DNA of 64,000 nucleotides from Cymodocea nodosa. Lineage: Eukaryota; Streptophyta; Magnoliopsida; Alismatales; Cymodoceaceae. Under the pieces are notes generated by a model. It had not been told where the DNA came from. It did not search any database and saw only the letters and a program-made list of their open reading frames with translations. Below, piece after piece: positions 1 to 13,100 of the stretch. The translations under genes were made by a program, and so were the position numbers. The stretch lies in contig CM072338.1 of NCBI GenBank assembly GCA_036874045.1, forward strand, positions 23,396,501 to 23,460,500, read 5' to 3'. Position 1 is the first letter of the stretch; each line of letters begins with the position of its first letter.

Positions 1-499
1 AACAAGAGGATGGGAAGCAAGATAATTAGCTCGAGTTAATGGATGAATATGCCCCTCAAAGTTTCTATTGCCAAAAAGTACAACAATAGCAACAAGGTAT
101 ATAGTGTTAAAATTATTTAACACTATAGAAACTTGTATATTTTATCTTGTCAAAATTGTTTAACTAATCATTTATGAAATACAACTTATTTAACTAATCA
201 TTTGTTTATGTTACTTATGTTAGGAGGTAGAAATATCATCATCAATAAACAATCAACTTTATCTTTTAATTGGCAACCCAGGCTTTCTTTTGAACACTAG
301 TTTCTTAAATTTTATATTTTGTTGAAATGTGAATTTCTATGTTATGGTGTATTTTATATTATGTTCATATGTGAAACAAGATTTTGGCTCATTTGGTTAA
401 TCTAGGATGATATGTGAAACATGATTTTATTCTTATTAACGTTATTTATCAACTTTACCTTGTTCCTAAATTTTTATCACAGCCTTAATATATTATGTC

Positions 500-3130
500 A
501 ATATGTGCCTTCATAGGAAATGGAAAACAAAAAAGGTAGTGGAAGATCTTACTTTAGTTGGAGTGTTCAAGTAGATAAGATAATATTAAATACATTGTAT
601 GATGCTATTAAGGAGAGAAAAGGTAAAATTCCTGATAGAAAGATATAGGTTAATACTTAACTTAAAGTAATCGACAATTATAATAAAAAAATATGAGGCA
701 ACATCTAAAAGAAAAATATCAATAATCGAATGAAACTAAGATTGGTGTATAAAGTGGTTGGAGATAAAACTACATTCATGAACATATTGATATCTCAAAA
801 GAAGTTTGGGTTGATTTTGTTATGGCTAGTTGAATTTTTTTAAAATTAAATTTAACATCTAATTAACTTATAATTTGTACTAATATATATTTTTCTAATA
901 GATTCATCTAGAGTGTACATAATACAAGGGCAATGCATGTCCCATATATGACTGGCTTTAGATGATATTCAAAGGAAATCTTGCAATAGACTTGACTAAA
1001 ATGAGTACAACAGATCTGAGAGTAGTTGTGAACTTGAATGAAGATACAAACAACCTTGATAATATACCTTTTACACAAAATGCTATGAAATTTGAGGCTA
1101 AAACTCAAGATCCTTCTACTCAAGTTCATTCTCCTAGTTTGAATGATGTAGACTCGTATAGGAAAGGAAAATGTCTATATCCACATGATAAATCACAACT
1201 TATGGCAACTACAACGAATGATGTTGGAGTATCATTTATGAATTATTTTAGTAAGGATATAAAACAAAATATAAGGAAAATGATATATACAAAACATGCT
1301 ACACAACTACAAGAAAACATGATACCGATCTAAAAGGGAAAGATAACTTCCATAAAATGTATGAAACAATAGAAGATGACTTTCATATAACAAATAGAAT
1401 AAGAGAAGATGACATTTACACAACGTATTAAAGAAAGAAAATTAGCATACATAGAGAGAAAGATGGAATTATTAGAGAAAAAAGACTGTGAAGAATATGA
1501 TATTCTTACTATTTTACTTTTACTTACAAATCTTATAGAAGAAGAGAAATATAAGACAATGCAATTGTTGAAGATAGAATCAAAGAAAAATCAATTTAGG
1601 TGTCTACCACCAAACATGAGAACTTCATGACTGAAATTTAATTTGAAATGATATGCTTTTCTCATATCAACTTTATCACTTATGTTGGACATGTTTGAAT
1701 TTTATTCTACTTGTGTTATCCTTTAAATGTTATGGAAAATGTTGTGAACATTTTGTTAATATATGTGTTAGTTTTTTTTTTTTTAATTGTATGCTTTTGT
1801 TATGTTTTATTTATTAAGTCATAATTGATATGATGGGTACAGATGTAGGGATTGGAATTTATGAAGACCTCTATGTCCATTATTAATAAGGATGAAAAAC
1901 GAAGGAAGAAAAAAACAAAACTTATATTAGCAATTTCTATGTGGAATTACTATAAATGAGATTTAAACATTCACTACTCGCATATACAACATGTAAGGAG
2001 CAAAATCTATATAAAGATTGTTAGATCCATCATCACTATATCAAGCATACAATTGTAGGAAAATTTATCAGAAGAGCTAAAATGTGTTTTCACAATTTTG
2101 TGAATTTTTAAGAAATATGAAAGTAATATCAAATAGTAGAAATATGACTATAGAGGAAAAACTTACTATTTTCTTAGTAACAATTGGACAAAATCAGAGG
2201 TATGGAGTAACTAGAGAGCATTTTCATCACTTAGCATGGACTGTTAATGCATGTTTTAATGAAATGGTAAATGCTATATTAAAAATAGGTCATATACTTT
2301 TAGCTAAACATAAAGTTGCTATATAGTCGAATTCAGAATGACGTCAACGTTTATTTATACTTTAAACTGTAAGGTACACACTTCAATCTTTACAATAATT
2401 TTGATATTTGATATTTTTTATTTATATATTAATTGAATTTGTTTTTGGTATGAGTAGAATTGTATAGATGTTATTGATGGTACATACATTAAAGTCACAA
2501 TTTATGGAAATGAGAATGTCTGATTTAGGAATAGAAAAGGTAAATTGTCATAAAATGTACTGGTTGCATGCAATTTTGATATGAAATTTACTCATGTCCT
2601 TAGTGGGTGGGAATGTTCGGCTGCTAATTCTCAACTCCTTCAATATACAATAAGTTGATGTAATGGTTTGTAAGTGCTACGAAGTATAGTACTTATGATC
2701 TAACTTTATTTCACTTCTCAATCAAAATTGAACTTATTTTAAAGATTATTCAAATACATGTAAGTAAATTTTAATTAGTTGATGCTAGATTTTCAAATAA
2801 GCCTGAGTTTATATGTCTATTTTGAGGTGTTAGATATCACTTATCAAAATATAAAGAAAATTGATAATCAACTAATGCAATAGACAACTTTAATTATAGA
2901 CATTCATAATTGAGGACAGTAATTAAACATATGTTTGAACTAGTCAAACATCGTTTTGTAATACTACAATGATATATATCATTTTCTTTCACAACTCAAG
3001 CAAAAATAATGTTAGCATGTTTTTTAGTTTGCAATTTTATTTGTAAGGCAGATAAAATAGATTTATGTCAAGATCTTGAAGATGAACGTGATGTATAAGT
3101 TCAAAACTCTACAAATATAGAAAGACAATA
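500..3130 (+). mobile_element. Decayed PIF/Harbinger DNA transposon (Myb/SANT-like ORF1 plus HARBI1-type transposase)
   Basis: Two coding remnants lie in the order typical of plant PIF/Harbinger elements. From 521 an ATG-led piece with a Trp-containing Myb/SANT-like stretch (SWSVQVDKIILNTLYDAI) continues as broken fragments to about 1630. A transposase follows. Positions 2084-2326 encode the helix-turn-helix-like N-terminal part (FLVTIGQNQRYGVTREHF...NACFNEM). About 2465-2640 reads CIDVIDGTYIKV...NVLVACNFDMKFTHVLSGWE, the start of the DDE nuclease. About 2790-3110 reads LVDARFSNKPEF...GVRYHL...VIKHMFELVKHRF. The reading frame is interrupted many times by stops, and the second catalytic Asp and the catalytic Glu appear replaced (AANS for the usual ASDS, VIKHMF for VIERxF). 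The element is therefore dead. I could not define terminal inverted repeats or target duplications, so the ends are approximate. Family assignment rests on remembered HARBI1 motifs. Confidence 0.8.
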
Positions 3131-4140
3131 TGAAATAGTTAACATTATTGAGAACAACACACAAGAACAAAGAAAAAAATTATAGATAAATTTCGTGAAA
3201 ATATCATAAGTCTAATGTGGGATGATTATGAATGAGAGTATTACAAACATCATAACGAACATATTTATTATAATATATATTTTGTTATTTCAAATAGAAT
3301 ATAGAATTTAATAATATAATTTATCTTTTATTATTTCAAACATGTAGTACAACTAAGATCTTCTATTTCTATAATTTTTTATTTAAGTGGAATATATAGA
3401 TGATTTAATTTTATATAAAATAAATGGAATACAATGATGATCTAAATAGAATAATGATATACTTAATTAATTGATAAATGATATATAAAGATTTAATTTA
3501 ATAATATATTAATTGATTAATGTAAATAATTAATTCCTTGATTGATTTTATTTTCAATAATAAATATTCAATTCATTACTTAATTTTATTAAAAATCAAA
3601 TCTATTCAATTCTGTCATGTTCATAAACAATTGAATTTAAATTTTTGTCAAATTTCTGAACTTATACAAATACTTAAATTTCAAATTATTTTTATCAAAT
3701 TCTATAGAATTCAACTTTTACATAATTTAAATTCTAAGTACACAAATAGATCATAATTTACCTTTACCTTTTGTAAGGCATTTCCAATAATGGCAATACC
3801 AATCACAATGTGGTGTGAAATTATAAGTGTTAGAAAGTTAAGTTGATGGTATTCTTGTATTAATTAATTAGATAAAAAAATATAACAATATTATTGTCGA
3901 TTTTTCAATATATCAATCATAAAATTAATATATTGAAATTAACATAGGAAAAAATCTTATTTTGTCTTTTATTAATACGAATGGTATATCGATTTTTTTA
4001 AAAAATTATATCATATTCACTCACGTAATTGGACTACTAATCAAGTTGTATTAACATGATCGAATATTAATTCGCCCAACACAATTAAAAAAAGACCCTA
4101 GAACATCAATCAACTATAAGATTTAATCAAATTGGGCGAC
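3131..4140. other. AT-rich intergenic DNA without recognisable genes
   Basis: This stretch is very AT-rich, rich in TTAAT/AATTAA strings, and contains no reading frame with recognisable similarity. It may include the 3' non-coding part of the neighbouring PIF/Harbinger remnant. I see nothing else in it. Confidence 0.5.
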
Positions 4141-4149
4141 TAATTGACA

Positions 4150-4330
4150 TCTGTACGTGGAATGCCGTAAGGAACCGTCTCCGACAGCTTTGAGCAACGT
4201 ATGGTCGTCAGACAGACCCTGCACGTGTATCCGAGGTACCGGCTACGTCGACATTTCGTATTCATCGGTCATTGTGCACGTGGACGTGGTTGTTCGACCG
4301 TTGATCAAGTAATTAACGATAAACGTGACC
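4150..4330. promoter_or_regulatory. Cluster of ACGTG (G-box/ABRE-like) cores
   Basis: Five ACGTG cores fall within 173 bp: 4155-4159, 4223-4227 (as CACGTGT), 4278-4282 (as GCACGTGG), 4284-4288 and 4323-4327. Two lie almost back to back as CACGTGGACGTGG. Base composition here is visibly more GC-rich than the surroundings. In plants such clusters are typical binding sites of bZIP (ABF/AREB) and bHLH factors. The cluster lies 1.2 kb upstream of the BTB/POZ start codon, so a role in that promoter is possible but only inferred. Confidence 0.35.
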
Positions 4331-5474
4331 CTAACCAGCCCTGGTAAGTTTTCTCACATGTTGTCTGGTAATTAGAAAAGTGGGATGGTACCTCGCTTTC
4401 AAGATGAACTGAAGGTTGTTGCCCGGTCTTTCTTTCTTTTGATTTATTCATCGGCACAAGGGCGATCATGACCCTCTATAATATTATTATTTATCATATA
4501 GAAGATAATCTCGACTGCTCGATGATGACCCAAGGAATTCACAATTCCCAATCCCTCCTGTATCCCTGTAATTGTTTATATTGTATATGGCATGTGTTGC
4601 CTTTCGGCTTCGGTTGGTGGAGGACGATAAATGGAACGATGGTGCTAAACTTGAGAAAACCATTCATGGAGCTTTCTAGGGTTAGGAAGTCCTTGTCACA
4701 CACTAACCACCGCCCGAACACTTTCGCAATTCTATTGTTCCTATTGCGTTTCAAGTGGTTATGAAACGTCATATCAAAGGCAATTAATCCCGACAGGTGT
4801 GCTACATCGATCGACTGGGAAGCCCGTGATTAGAATACCACTCCTCGCCACCACGTCAATTCTAAGAAAAACATGCTTTCGAGTAACACGGCTTGGCGGT
4901 GCTGAAACAGGTTGACAACTCACTTCATCTGTATCTAATTTAAAACAAATATGTTTAATAAATCAACTGATAATCCTAATTTTAAATATTTTATATCTAA
5001 ATCGACCGTTTTAACATGGTTATGATACCGGAATTCGTTTAACTCTAACCTTGACATGTTTGGTAAACAATTTGACGGTTTGAACTCCCAAAGTCAAAAC
5101 CTATCTTACCACCCCTACCGTATGTATATCGACATGAGAAAGCCGACGCCAAAGAAATATCGTAGAATCAACTCATGTACGTTTTCGTGAAAAAGAGGCG
5201 TTTCCGAAAACGTGAGTCATGCTCTTTATATGAAGAGAAAGATGGGAGAAAGTTTCTCTTGTACGAAGCATGTCATCCAATACATGATTTTCGAAAAAAA
5301 TATATATATCTCTCCTTCATGTTATAATATTTTCGGGCAATACTCAACTAGGTGATGAACTTGTGAAATGTAAAGCACATTGACCTTTCAGCTTTCCAAC
5401 TTGAGAAGTTTTGTATACATTGAACAACCAATACCAAGAAAAAATATTTGGTGACAACCTTTTCTCGACTCATG

Positions 5475-5482
5475 TATATAAA
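5475..5482 (+). promoter_or_regulatory. Candidate TATA box of the BTB/POZ gene
   Basis: TATATAAA lies 75 bp upstream of the BTB/POZ start codon at 5550. This would put transcription start near 5505-5510 and leave a 5' leader of about 40 nt. If correct, it argues against the in-frame upstream ATG at 5448 being used. Confidence 0.45.
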
Positions 5483-5549
5483 GGACATTCCACCCCCCTT
5501 TGATTGGGAATCTCCTTCTTGCGTTTTTCGTTCTCATAGGTTGAAGGCG

Positions 5550-8500
5550 ATGGATTGCTGTATCTGTGGCCCTATGGCTGCAACCTACAGACCTCCAAGA
5601 AACACCATCTGCCACAGTTGCTATGAAGGAGCCAGACGGATGGACCTTTTCCTCAGAAATCTCGAGGATGGAAATGACGGCAGTAATGGTTGTAACCAAT
5701 CCAACCGGTCTCATCTCAATTCCTTCAAGGCAAGAAATTCTACTGTTTCTCATTTGCTCATCTGTTTCTATTTGGAGACTTCATTTCTGTCACGACAATT
5801 AGGAATCTGATCATCCTTCCGTTCCCATCATCATCTCAGGGACTGTCAGATGTATTCAGGTGGATGGAGAACAGGAAGGGGCTGGAGGAAGGCCTCAAGG
5901 AGAAGATTGATTTTCTTGGAGCACATTTGTTCGCATTCAGAGAAGAGATTCATACAGACATCGTTATTAAGCCAAGAACTGGCCCTCCGATTCCTGCACA
6001 CAAAGCGCTGTTGGTGAGAGTTTTAGTATTTCTCCTTTCTTTGGTAACCACAGCAAATCAAATTCATAGAACAACGCATATATTAGTTATTGCTTCGGAA
6101 ACAAGAAACCAAGTAGATTTCTCTGTGGCATAGAAAAACCGTAAGTATAGAAAACCAAACTCTAAAGAACAGTTTAGGCTCGAATTTTCTATTCTCTGTT
6201 CTAAAGCAGCTTTTTTGGAATTGGAAAACCATATAGAAGCAATGTCGTATCTACATCTTGTCGTCTTCGAATGTATGATATAGATTGGCATTCCCTACAC
6301 CTCATGAAGCCATTACTTACCTGAGTAAGAATTGGTGTTCCAGCACGTTCGGTATGATATAGGAGCAAGTGTTTTTCCTTCTGCCCATGCACAATGATTT
6401 TTCGATTAACTTAATCAAAGTAATGCATTTCAATTTTTTGCTGCTCTCCAAAATCCTGGACAAGCGGAATTCAAAAACCTAGGAGCCAATGCAAAAAAAC
6501 TCGGTCTTTCAATAAAACGCTAACATGCCCACGTTATACTTCCGCCATTACATATAGTGGTTTAGGGTTCTTTTTCGAAATCCTAAATCAATGTAGGCAT
6601 TCGAATCCTCCCTCCGGAGCAAATGAGAGGCCGAAAACCAGCACCGAGGTCGTACCTGATGAATTCGGGAACGAAGGAGAGGCCTCAACACCCCCAGGCG
6701 CCAGTGAAAAACGGATCCCTTAACCTTAGTTTCACCTCACACACCGCATCGATCCCGCTCTTCCACCCAAGCTTCCTCGTCGGAGCGCAAGACCAGGGAG
6801 AGGAGAAAGCCCTGCGCCGACCGCCTGAAGACGGCGGAGCGGTGACGCAGCAATGGGCGCCGACGGAATCGATCCTCCGTCGACCCCTTCCCGGAGGACG
6901 CGGACATGTCTGCTCGAGATCGCACCCCGAAAGGGGTGTTGGTGGTACCAGAAAGTCTTGGAGAACGAGGAAAACAGAAACTTGAGAGAAAGTATAAGAA
7001 ATTTAAAAAGATTGAAGGTGTCAGTGTATTAAAAAAATTTAAGAAATTTAGAAAATTTAAAGGTATGATTGTATATTTAAAAATAGGAAAAAATATATAT
7101 AAATTATAAATAAATAATTTTTATATTTTAATTTTTTTTAGATAATAAATAAAACTAATATTATTATAAATAAATAATTTTTATACTTTCATTCTCTTTT
7201 CTTTTATTATATATATTATTTATTTATTAATTTTTCCTTATATCGATTATCGAACCTTCACGTGTGTAAAAGAACTTATCTATATAAACTTTGTAGAAAA
7301 AACTTTTTTCTTAAGTTTTCAACCAAAATGTTTAGAAATCTAGATAACGAGTCTAAGAGGTACCTGAACACTAGAAGAAAAAAAAAATTTCCCTTACTTT
7401 CTTTTTCACTTATTTTACTCTACTTTTTTATCTACACTAACCTCTGTCTAAGGCATATTGAGCATGTTGTATAATAAATTAAAAAATTATTTTATTTTTT
7501 TTATCAATCACATTTAATCAAAATAAGTAAAAATATTATTATAATATTTCAATCGATCTGATCTCATTTCTTAAAAAGTTAACGTGACAACACTCTCTGT
7601 CTTAACTGAACCACACCCTGTCGTGTATTTCTTTCATATTTTATTCTGTCGGATAAAATCATTTTGACCATATTTGAAAACACTTAAAAACAACATGTTT
7701 ACCAAAAAGGTATTCTGAATAATACATTTTTTATTAATAATATAAGATGTTGGAGTTCAAATCAAAATTACATTTTGAGATCACACATTTAAGTCAACAA
7801 TTTGATTTGATAAAATAAGAAATCCAACCACCTTTTGTCGGAGTTACTACATTTTTAAATACCTTTAAATACTATGTTATGTTTTTCTTGTATAAACGTA
7901 AAAAGTAAAACCTAGATTGAAAAATACAATTTTCTAAACTTTTGTTACGTTTAAAAATATTTTCCAATATTTTTTAGTATTTCCTTTAAAAAATTTTATT
8001 TAGTTTATCATTCATTTGAAATAGATTTGGACCATTGTCCTTAAAAACTATGTTATAAGATATAGATATTTTATATTAACCATAGAATCCTTAAAAATAT
8101 TAATCCTTTTAAAACTACATGCTATATATATATATATATTCTTGAATATGATAGTTGATGAACACTCAAATAACTTAGTGTACATTAAGAATATCTATGT
8201 AACTGATAACAGGTAATACTTCACGAATACTCAAACTTGATATACACCAAGAATATCTATGAAGTTAAAAACTTATAAAAATAAGCTTTCTTAGGTACCT
8301 AGAAAGATAATCTCTTAGAATTTGATTTCATGTACCACATACTTTGTCTCTCAAACATTTCTAATTAGTCAAATGTACCTAAATGGTCTCATTCACTAAT
8401 TCAATCAAAAGTTTTGATAGAGTCAAGACCTACAATGTTGATACATAATTTTTAGGTAGATGCATATACTTATTGTTTGCATATGCTTAAGCATAACCAA

Positions 8501-9446
8501 TACTATTACTTATAGATAATGCACAAAAACTTTTTAAATGATCATTCATCTTGATTTTATTATACTTAAACATGGTTAATTATAAAATTCTTACAGAAGT
8601 AAGTATTTGATAATATGTGTAAATGCACACACACACACATATATATATAACTACTTCAAATCAGTTAAGTGTACAAAAAATAATAAAAAAGATAAAAAAA
8701 GAAAGAAAATAGAAGTGTCTTAAAATTTTGTGAGGGAGAATAAAAGAAAATTATATAAAGAAAAATGGTAAAAATGTATTATTTATATGATGTATCAATA
8801 TAAATAATCAGTGATTTAAGTAGATTGTATTGCATCGATACATATGTATATATATAAACCTTTAATATTCAAAAAAAAAAAAACAATTTTTAAAAACCAT
8901 AAGATATCGATATACATACATCAATATTCTTGTCAAAACTTTAATGCGTGCGTACTTTATTTCTCGTGTAAATGGCAGGCAACGAGGTCGGAAATATTCA
9001 GAACCATGCTGGGATCTGACGACTGCAAGGCTCCGGCCGAAGACACGATCGGCCTTCCGGACCTGAACCACGAAGAGGTCCGATGCCTGCTGGAGTTTCT
9101 CTACGCCGGGACGTTGCCGGAAGAGCTGGCGGAGGCGCAGGTGTATACCCTGCTCCTGGCCGCGGACAAGTACGAGATCCCTCCCCTGAAGAAGCAATGC
9201 GAGCGCCGGCTGCTGGGGTCGCTGAGCCCGTCGAACGTGCTAGACGTGCTCGAGGTGGCGGCGGTCTGCTCCAGCGCGACGCTCAAGCAACACGCCATGC
9301 GCGTGGTAGAGAAGCACGCCGACGACGTCGTCTTCTCCGGTGGATTCGAAGGCTTCGCTCTCAAGAACCCGCATCTGTGCGTGGAGATCACGAGGATGCT
9401 GGTCAGGGACGAGAACGACAAAAAGAATGGTGGAATATTAGGATGA
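5550..9446 (+). CDS. BTB/POZ domain-containing protein (At3g56230-like)
   Basis: I assemble three exons: 5550-5729, 5840-6013 and 8979-9446, giving 273 residues. The N-terminus (MDCCICGPM...RPPRNTICHSCYEGA) carries a Cys-rich signature of this small plant BTB group. Residues about 80-200 form the BTB/POZ fold (EIHTDIVIK..GPPIPAHKALL, ATRSEIFRTML, LEFLYAGTL, LLLAADKYEIPPLKKQCE). The C-terminus has the BACK-like FSGGFEGFALKNPHLCVEI stretch. Such proteins usually bind CUL3 as substrate adaptors of E3 ubiquitin ligases; the substrate is unknown. Intron 1 (110 bp, 5730-5839) uses a GC donor (AAG|GCAAGA) with a TCTCAG acceptor, and both flanking exons are in phase 0. Intron 2 is 2,965 bp, splits the BTB domain between HKALL and ATRSEIF, and holds a GC-rich patch near 6600-6960. 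The last exon is much more GC-rich than its surroundings. The ATG at 5550 is chosen by family similarity; an in-frame ATG at 5448 also exists. Confidence 0.88.
6600..6960. other. GC-rich orphan patch inside BTB/POZ intron 2
   Basis: Within an otherwise AT-rich 3-kb intron, about 360 bp has a GC content like a plant first exon. It is open on both strands: MSASSGKGSTEDRF... on minus from about 6907, and MGADGIDPPSTPSRR... on plus from about 6853. Neither product is recognised. It could be a captured gene fragment carried by a transposon or a former exon. No function is assigned. Confidence 0.35.
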
Positions 9447-10122
9447 CGCTGTTCAAGTAATATATATATATATATCTGTGCATCTGCTGTGGCATCAAAC
9501 TTCCATATTATTTCAATCTTTAATAGAAAAAGAGGGGCATGTGCTCCGGTGCATTTGTCAGCCGAAATGAATTGAATGGCGTGTCCATATTAACGAAAAA
9601 GGCAACTCGTTATTTCAATGAACCATTTTCTCAGACAGGAAAATAAATATTCTGTAACCACTTGTTCCAAATCTTATTCCCATGCATGCCATTTTTTCAA
9701 TTCAATAAGACACTCGCCATTTAATTAAAGTGTTGAATTCTCAGAAAAAATGAAAAAGCCAAAAAATTTAAAATTAAATAAGTATCTATCCTTAATTTAT
9801 TGTTTTTCGTTAGAAATTGACCAATATCTTTAAAATAAAAATTTCAACAAATAAAATTTCGATTACGTTTAAAAGGTAACATAGAATAGATTATAATATA
9901 AATTGATTAATTATATAAGAATATTTTAAGTTTAATAATAAAATAATTTTAAAAAAAAGATGTTACCAAAGAAGAAATTGTTGCCCGTTTCAAAACCGAG
10001 AGACGGCTTTAACCCGACTCCCTTTCTACGACGCCAGCCTATTCCGACGGGCAAAAAAAACCTAGCGCTTCTTTCTCGCCGCTTTTTCTAGCTCTCCACG
10101 GACGGTAGCGGCGGCGGCGGCT
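9447..10122. other. Intergenic spacer between BTB/POZ and NOP53
   Basis: This spacer holds the BTB/POZ 3' flank, with a short TA repeat at about 9460-9473, and the promoter and leader of NOP53. The last 100 bp before the NOP53 ATG is GC-rich with a GGCGGCGGCGG run, as is common in 5' leaders. No other gene is seen. Confidence 0.5.
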
Positions 10123-13100
10123 ATGGGGAAGAAAGCCAAGGGCTCGCGGAAGGGGAAGAAGGCATGGAGGGCCAACATTAGCACGGACGACATTGAGGAC
10201 TACTTTATCAAAACAACCAAGGACACCCTCACCGGCGGCTCCCTCACCTCCGTCCCCGACGACTCCCTCTTCTTCGTCGACAAGTCCAAAGGTTTCGTCC
10301 CTTTCTTTTATGTTTGAAATAACTGCAAAATTTGATAATTTTCCATTCTCTATAGAAATACCGGTCAAGCGGAAGATCGAAAAGTACCGGGAGAAGGTGC
10401 TTCACTACGAAAGCGTGTTGCAGGGCAATCCGTTCGTCAAACCGATACCGTCTTCTACGTCCAAGAAGGCGAAGCGGAGGAAGAAGAAGGACGTGGTGCT
10501 GCCGACGCAGAGCAACGGAAAGAAGGTCTGGGGTAGTCGCTCGTAAAAGTCCTTTTTTTTATTCTGGTTGCCCTTTGCTCTTCCTTTCTGAATGCCAAGG
10601 TGTTTTTTTTCTTCTGGCCGTGACTTTTAGGATGCTGGGAACGAGTCGGACGTGGGACTTCCCGATATTTGGGATGGAAAAGGTTTCTTATTTGCATGTT
10701 TGGCTACAATATTGAATTATTGATTGTGTTCGCGTACAAAATATGTTCACTTTTTTTGTTTGAATTTCAGACGATGATGGAAATGCGCGTGAAATAAGAA
10801 AGCCGGTAGCCGCTCATATTCCAGCAGTAGAAGTTGAACCCCTTGGATGCTCATTTAATCCACCATTTGAAGCTCATCAGGCATGATTTGTTTCATTACA
10901 GTCCTACGGAGTATTTTCCGAAGGTTTGATCTTAGTTGTTGGACGTTATTGATTAATTGCAGGATACACTAGCTCAAGCTGTTGCTATTGAAATGGAAAA
11001 ATCATACAGGAAAGAACTTGGACCACAGCCGATTCCATCGGTTGATCCAGGTGAACCAATTGAAGAAGAAGATGTGAGTTTATTGGTTTCACATACATGA
11101 TCGACATCCTTTATGTGCTTCTTACATGCGTTTAGGAACTTAGATATTTGTTTTAAGCATAAGCTAACAATACACCTAAAGCAAGTAAGAAACCAATCTA
11201 CAAGTTTCATGGTTCAAAATGATCACATGAAACTCTTGCTATCAGTTTGATGTATATTTGATTATCTTACAGTTGACCATACCTAGACGCCTTTGTTGGA
11301 ATGTGTACGGTGCTTTAGTTTGAGGGATTGCTTTTCCATGGAAATCGATCTTCAAATTGGTGCAAAATAGAAATATGCATATAGGGATCATCTAACAATT
11401 GTCGTTTATTGTAGAAAGATACAAATTGTAGTTTATTGTTCAAGCAAATAAGAAAGATGCAAGATGAATATTAGCAATTATAATTCTGAGAACAACAACA
11501 ATTCAAGTCATAATCTCATTATGTGTGGTCGGCCATAGTTTTTCTAAGTATTTCTGTCTATTTTTAAATCTTCAGTTAAATTATATAAATTTAATTTTTT
11601 CTTATAATTCCTAACTAAGTAGTTTTAATCCTATCTTTACTTCTTTTAGTTTTTTCTACATTAATTAATTCTCCTCTCCTAATTGGTGCATTTATTGGTC
11701 TCCTAAGGATATGGCTAAACTACCTAAGCTGATTTTTTATCATCTTATTTTCAATAGGTGTAACTCCTACTCTCTTCTTAATGAAATTGTTTTTTTGCTT
11801 ATCCCTTATATTATTACTACTAATCCATTTAAGCATACATATCTCAGCAACACTAACATTTTTCTTATAATCATGTTTTATAGTCCAACATTCTAAGTCA
11901 TAAAGTATAGTTAGGTGAATGGCAGTTTTATAGAAGTTCCTTTTAATTTTAAGGGTATCCTCCTATCACACAACACTCTACAAACATTTCTCCACTTCAT
12001 TCAACCTGCTTTAATCCTATGAATTAATCCATAATATTTGTTTTGTAATATTTTACCTGTTTCTCAAACTCTTAGTTATTAATTATTTAATTTATTAACT
12101 ATTTCTGAGAAGAATACGAAATCATGAGATCATTATTTGTGACTTAGGTTATTTCCTATGTATGGGATGCAATATACTAAAAGAATAGGGATCTATACAT
12201 GGATTCGTATGTAGACTTGCCAATACCTTTTATGTTTGCCATTTATCTTTAGCACTTATCTCTAGCATTCGTCTTCAACACTTTGTTTAAAGTTTCATCA
12301 ACTGGCATGCACGGCTTGTAATTGACTCTTATATAATTATGATAAATATACATAAAAATTACTTTTAGAAGCAGTAGATACTAGTTTTACCTGTCACTTT
12401 ATTAGTAGCAACATGCAGAAATATAGCCAAACATGAGTTTTTGCGGGCCCACATGCGGTGAACAGTTTATACCATTATTTAAGAGAAGGGTTAGTTATGG
12501 ACTGGATCAACTTTTGTGATTTCTTGTAAATGCCCATAGTTCCATAAAAATTTCTGCATGTCCCAAGTCTCATGCATTTTTTCTCCCCATGCATGTGATT
12601 CTAAGTGCACTTGAATAGGTGTTGCACAAATTTTAAAAAATTTCATGAACAAGAAGATTCAAACGTGGGTGTGGTAATGAATCAATAAGAATGGAACCAC
12701 ATTGCTATTTAACATCGTTGTTATGTTTAGAACTTTAGGATTGCATATTATATATATTATAACTAAGTTTCACCATTCAAATCTCCCATCCAGCTTCCTT
12801 TTTAATCTTTCACTTAAATTTATAGTTGTCTTATATTTTACTTTTCATGTTTTAAATCATATATCATTCAATTTGCACGTGCTTTATATGAGTGGTATTT
12901 AATTTAAATTGGCAAACATAAGTTATCATGTGAATAAAAGTTTATTGTTTTATTTAACTCGATCATCATCACTAATGATGTGGGTAAGATTGTCATTGAG
13001 TGAACACAATTACAAAGGAGAGGAAATTTGGAAGTTTGGTACCTTTCCTAAGGCCTGGTTATGATGGAATAACCTAGTTTTTGGTTCAATGATCCCAAAA

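Noticed and set aside
5448-5549. In-frame N-terminal extension of the BTB/POZ protein from an ATG at 5448
   Set aside because: It overlaps a good TATA box (5475-5482), and related proteins begin at the MDC motif, so the start at 5550 is preferred.
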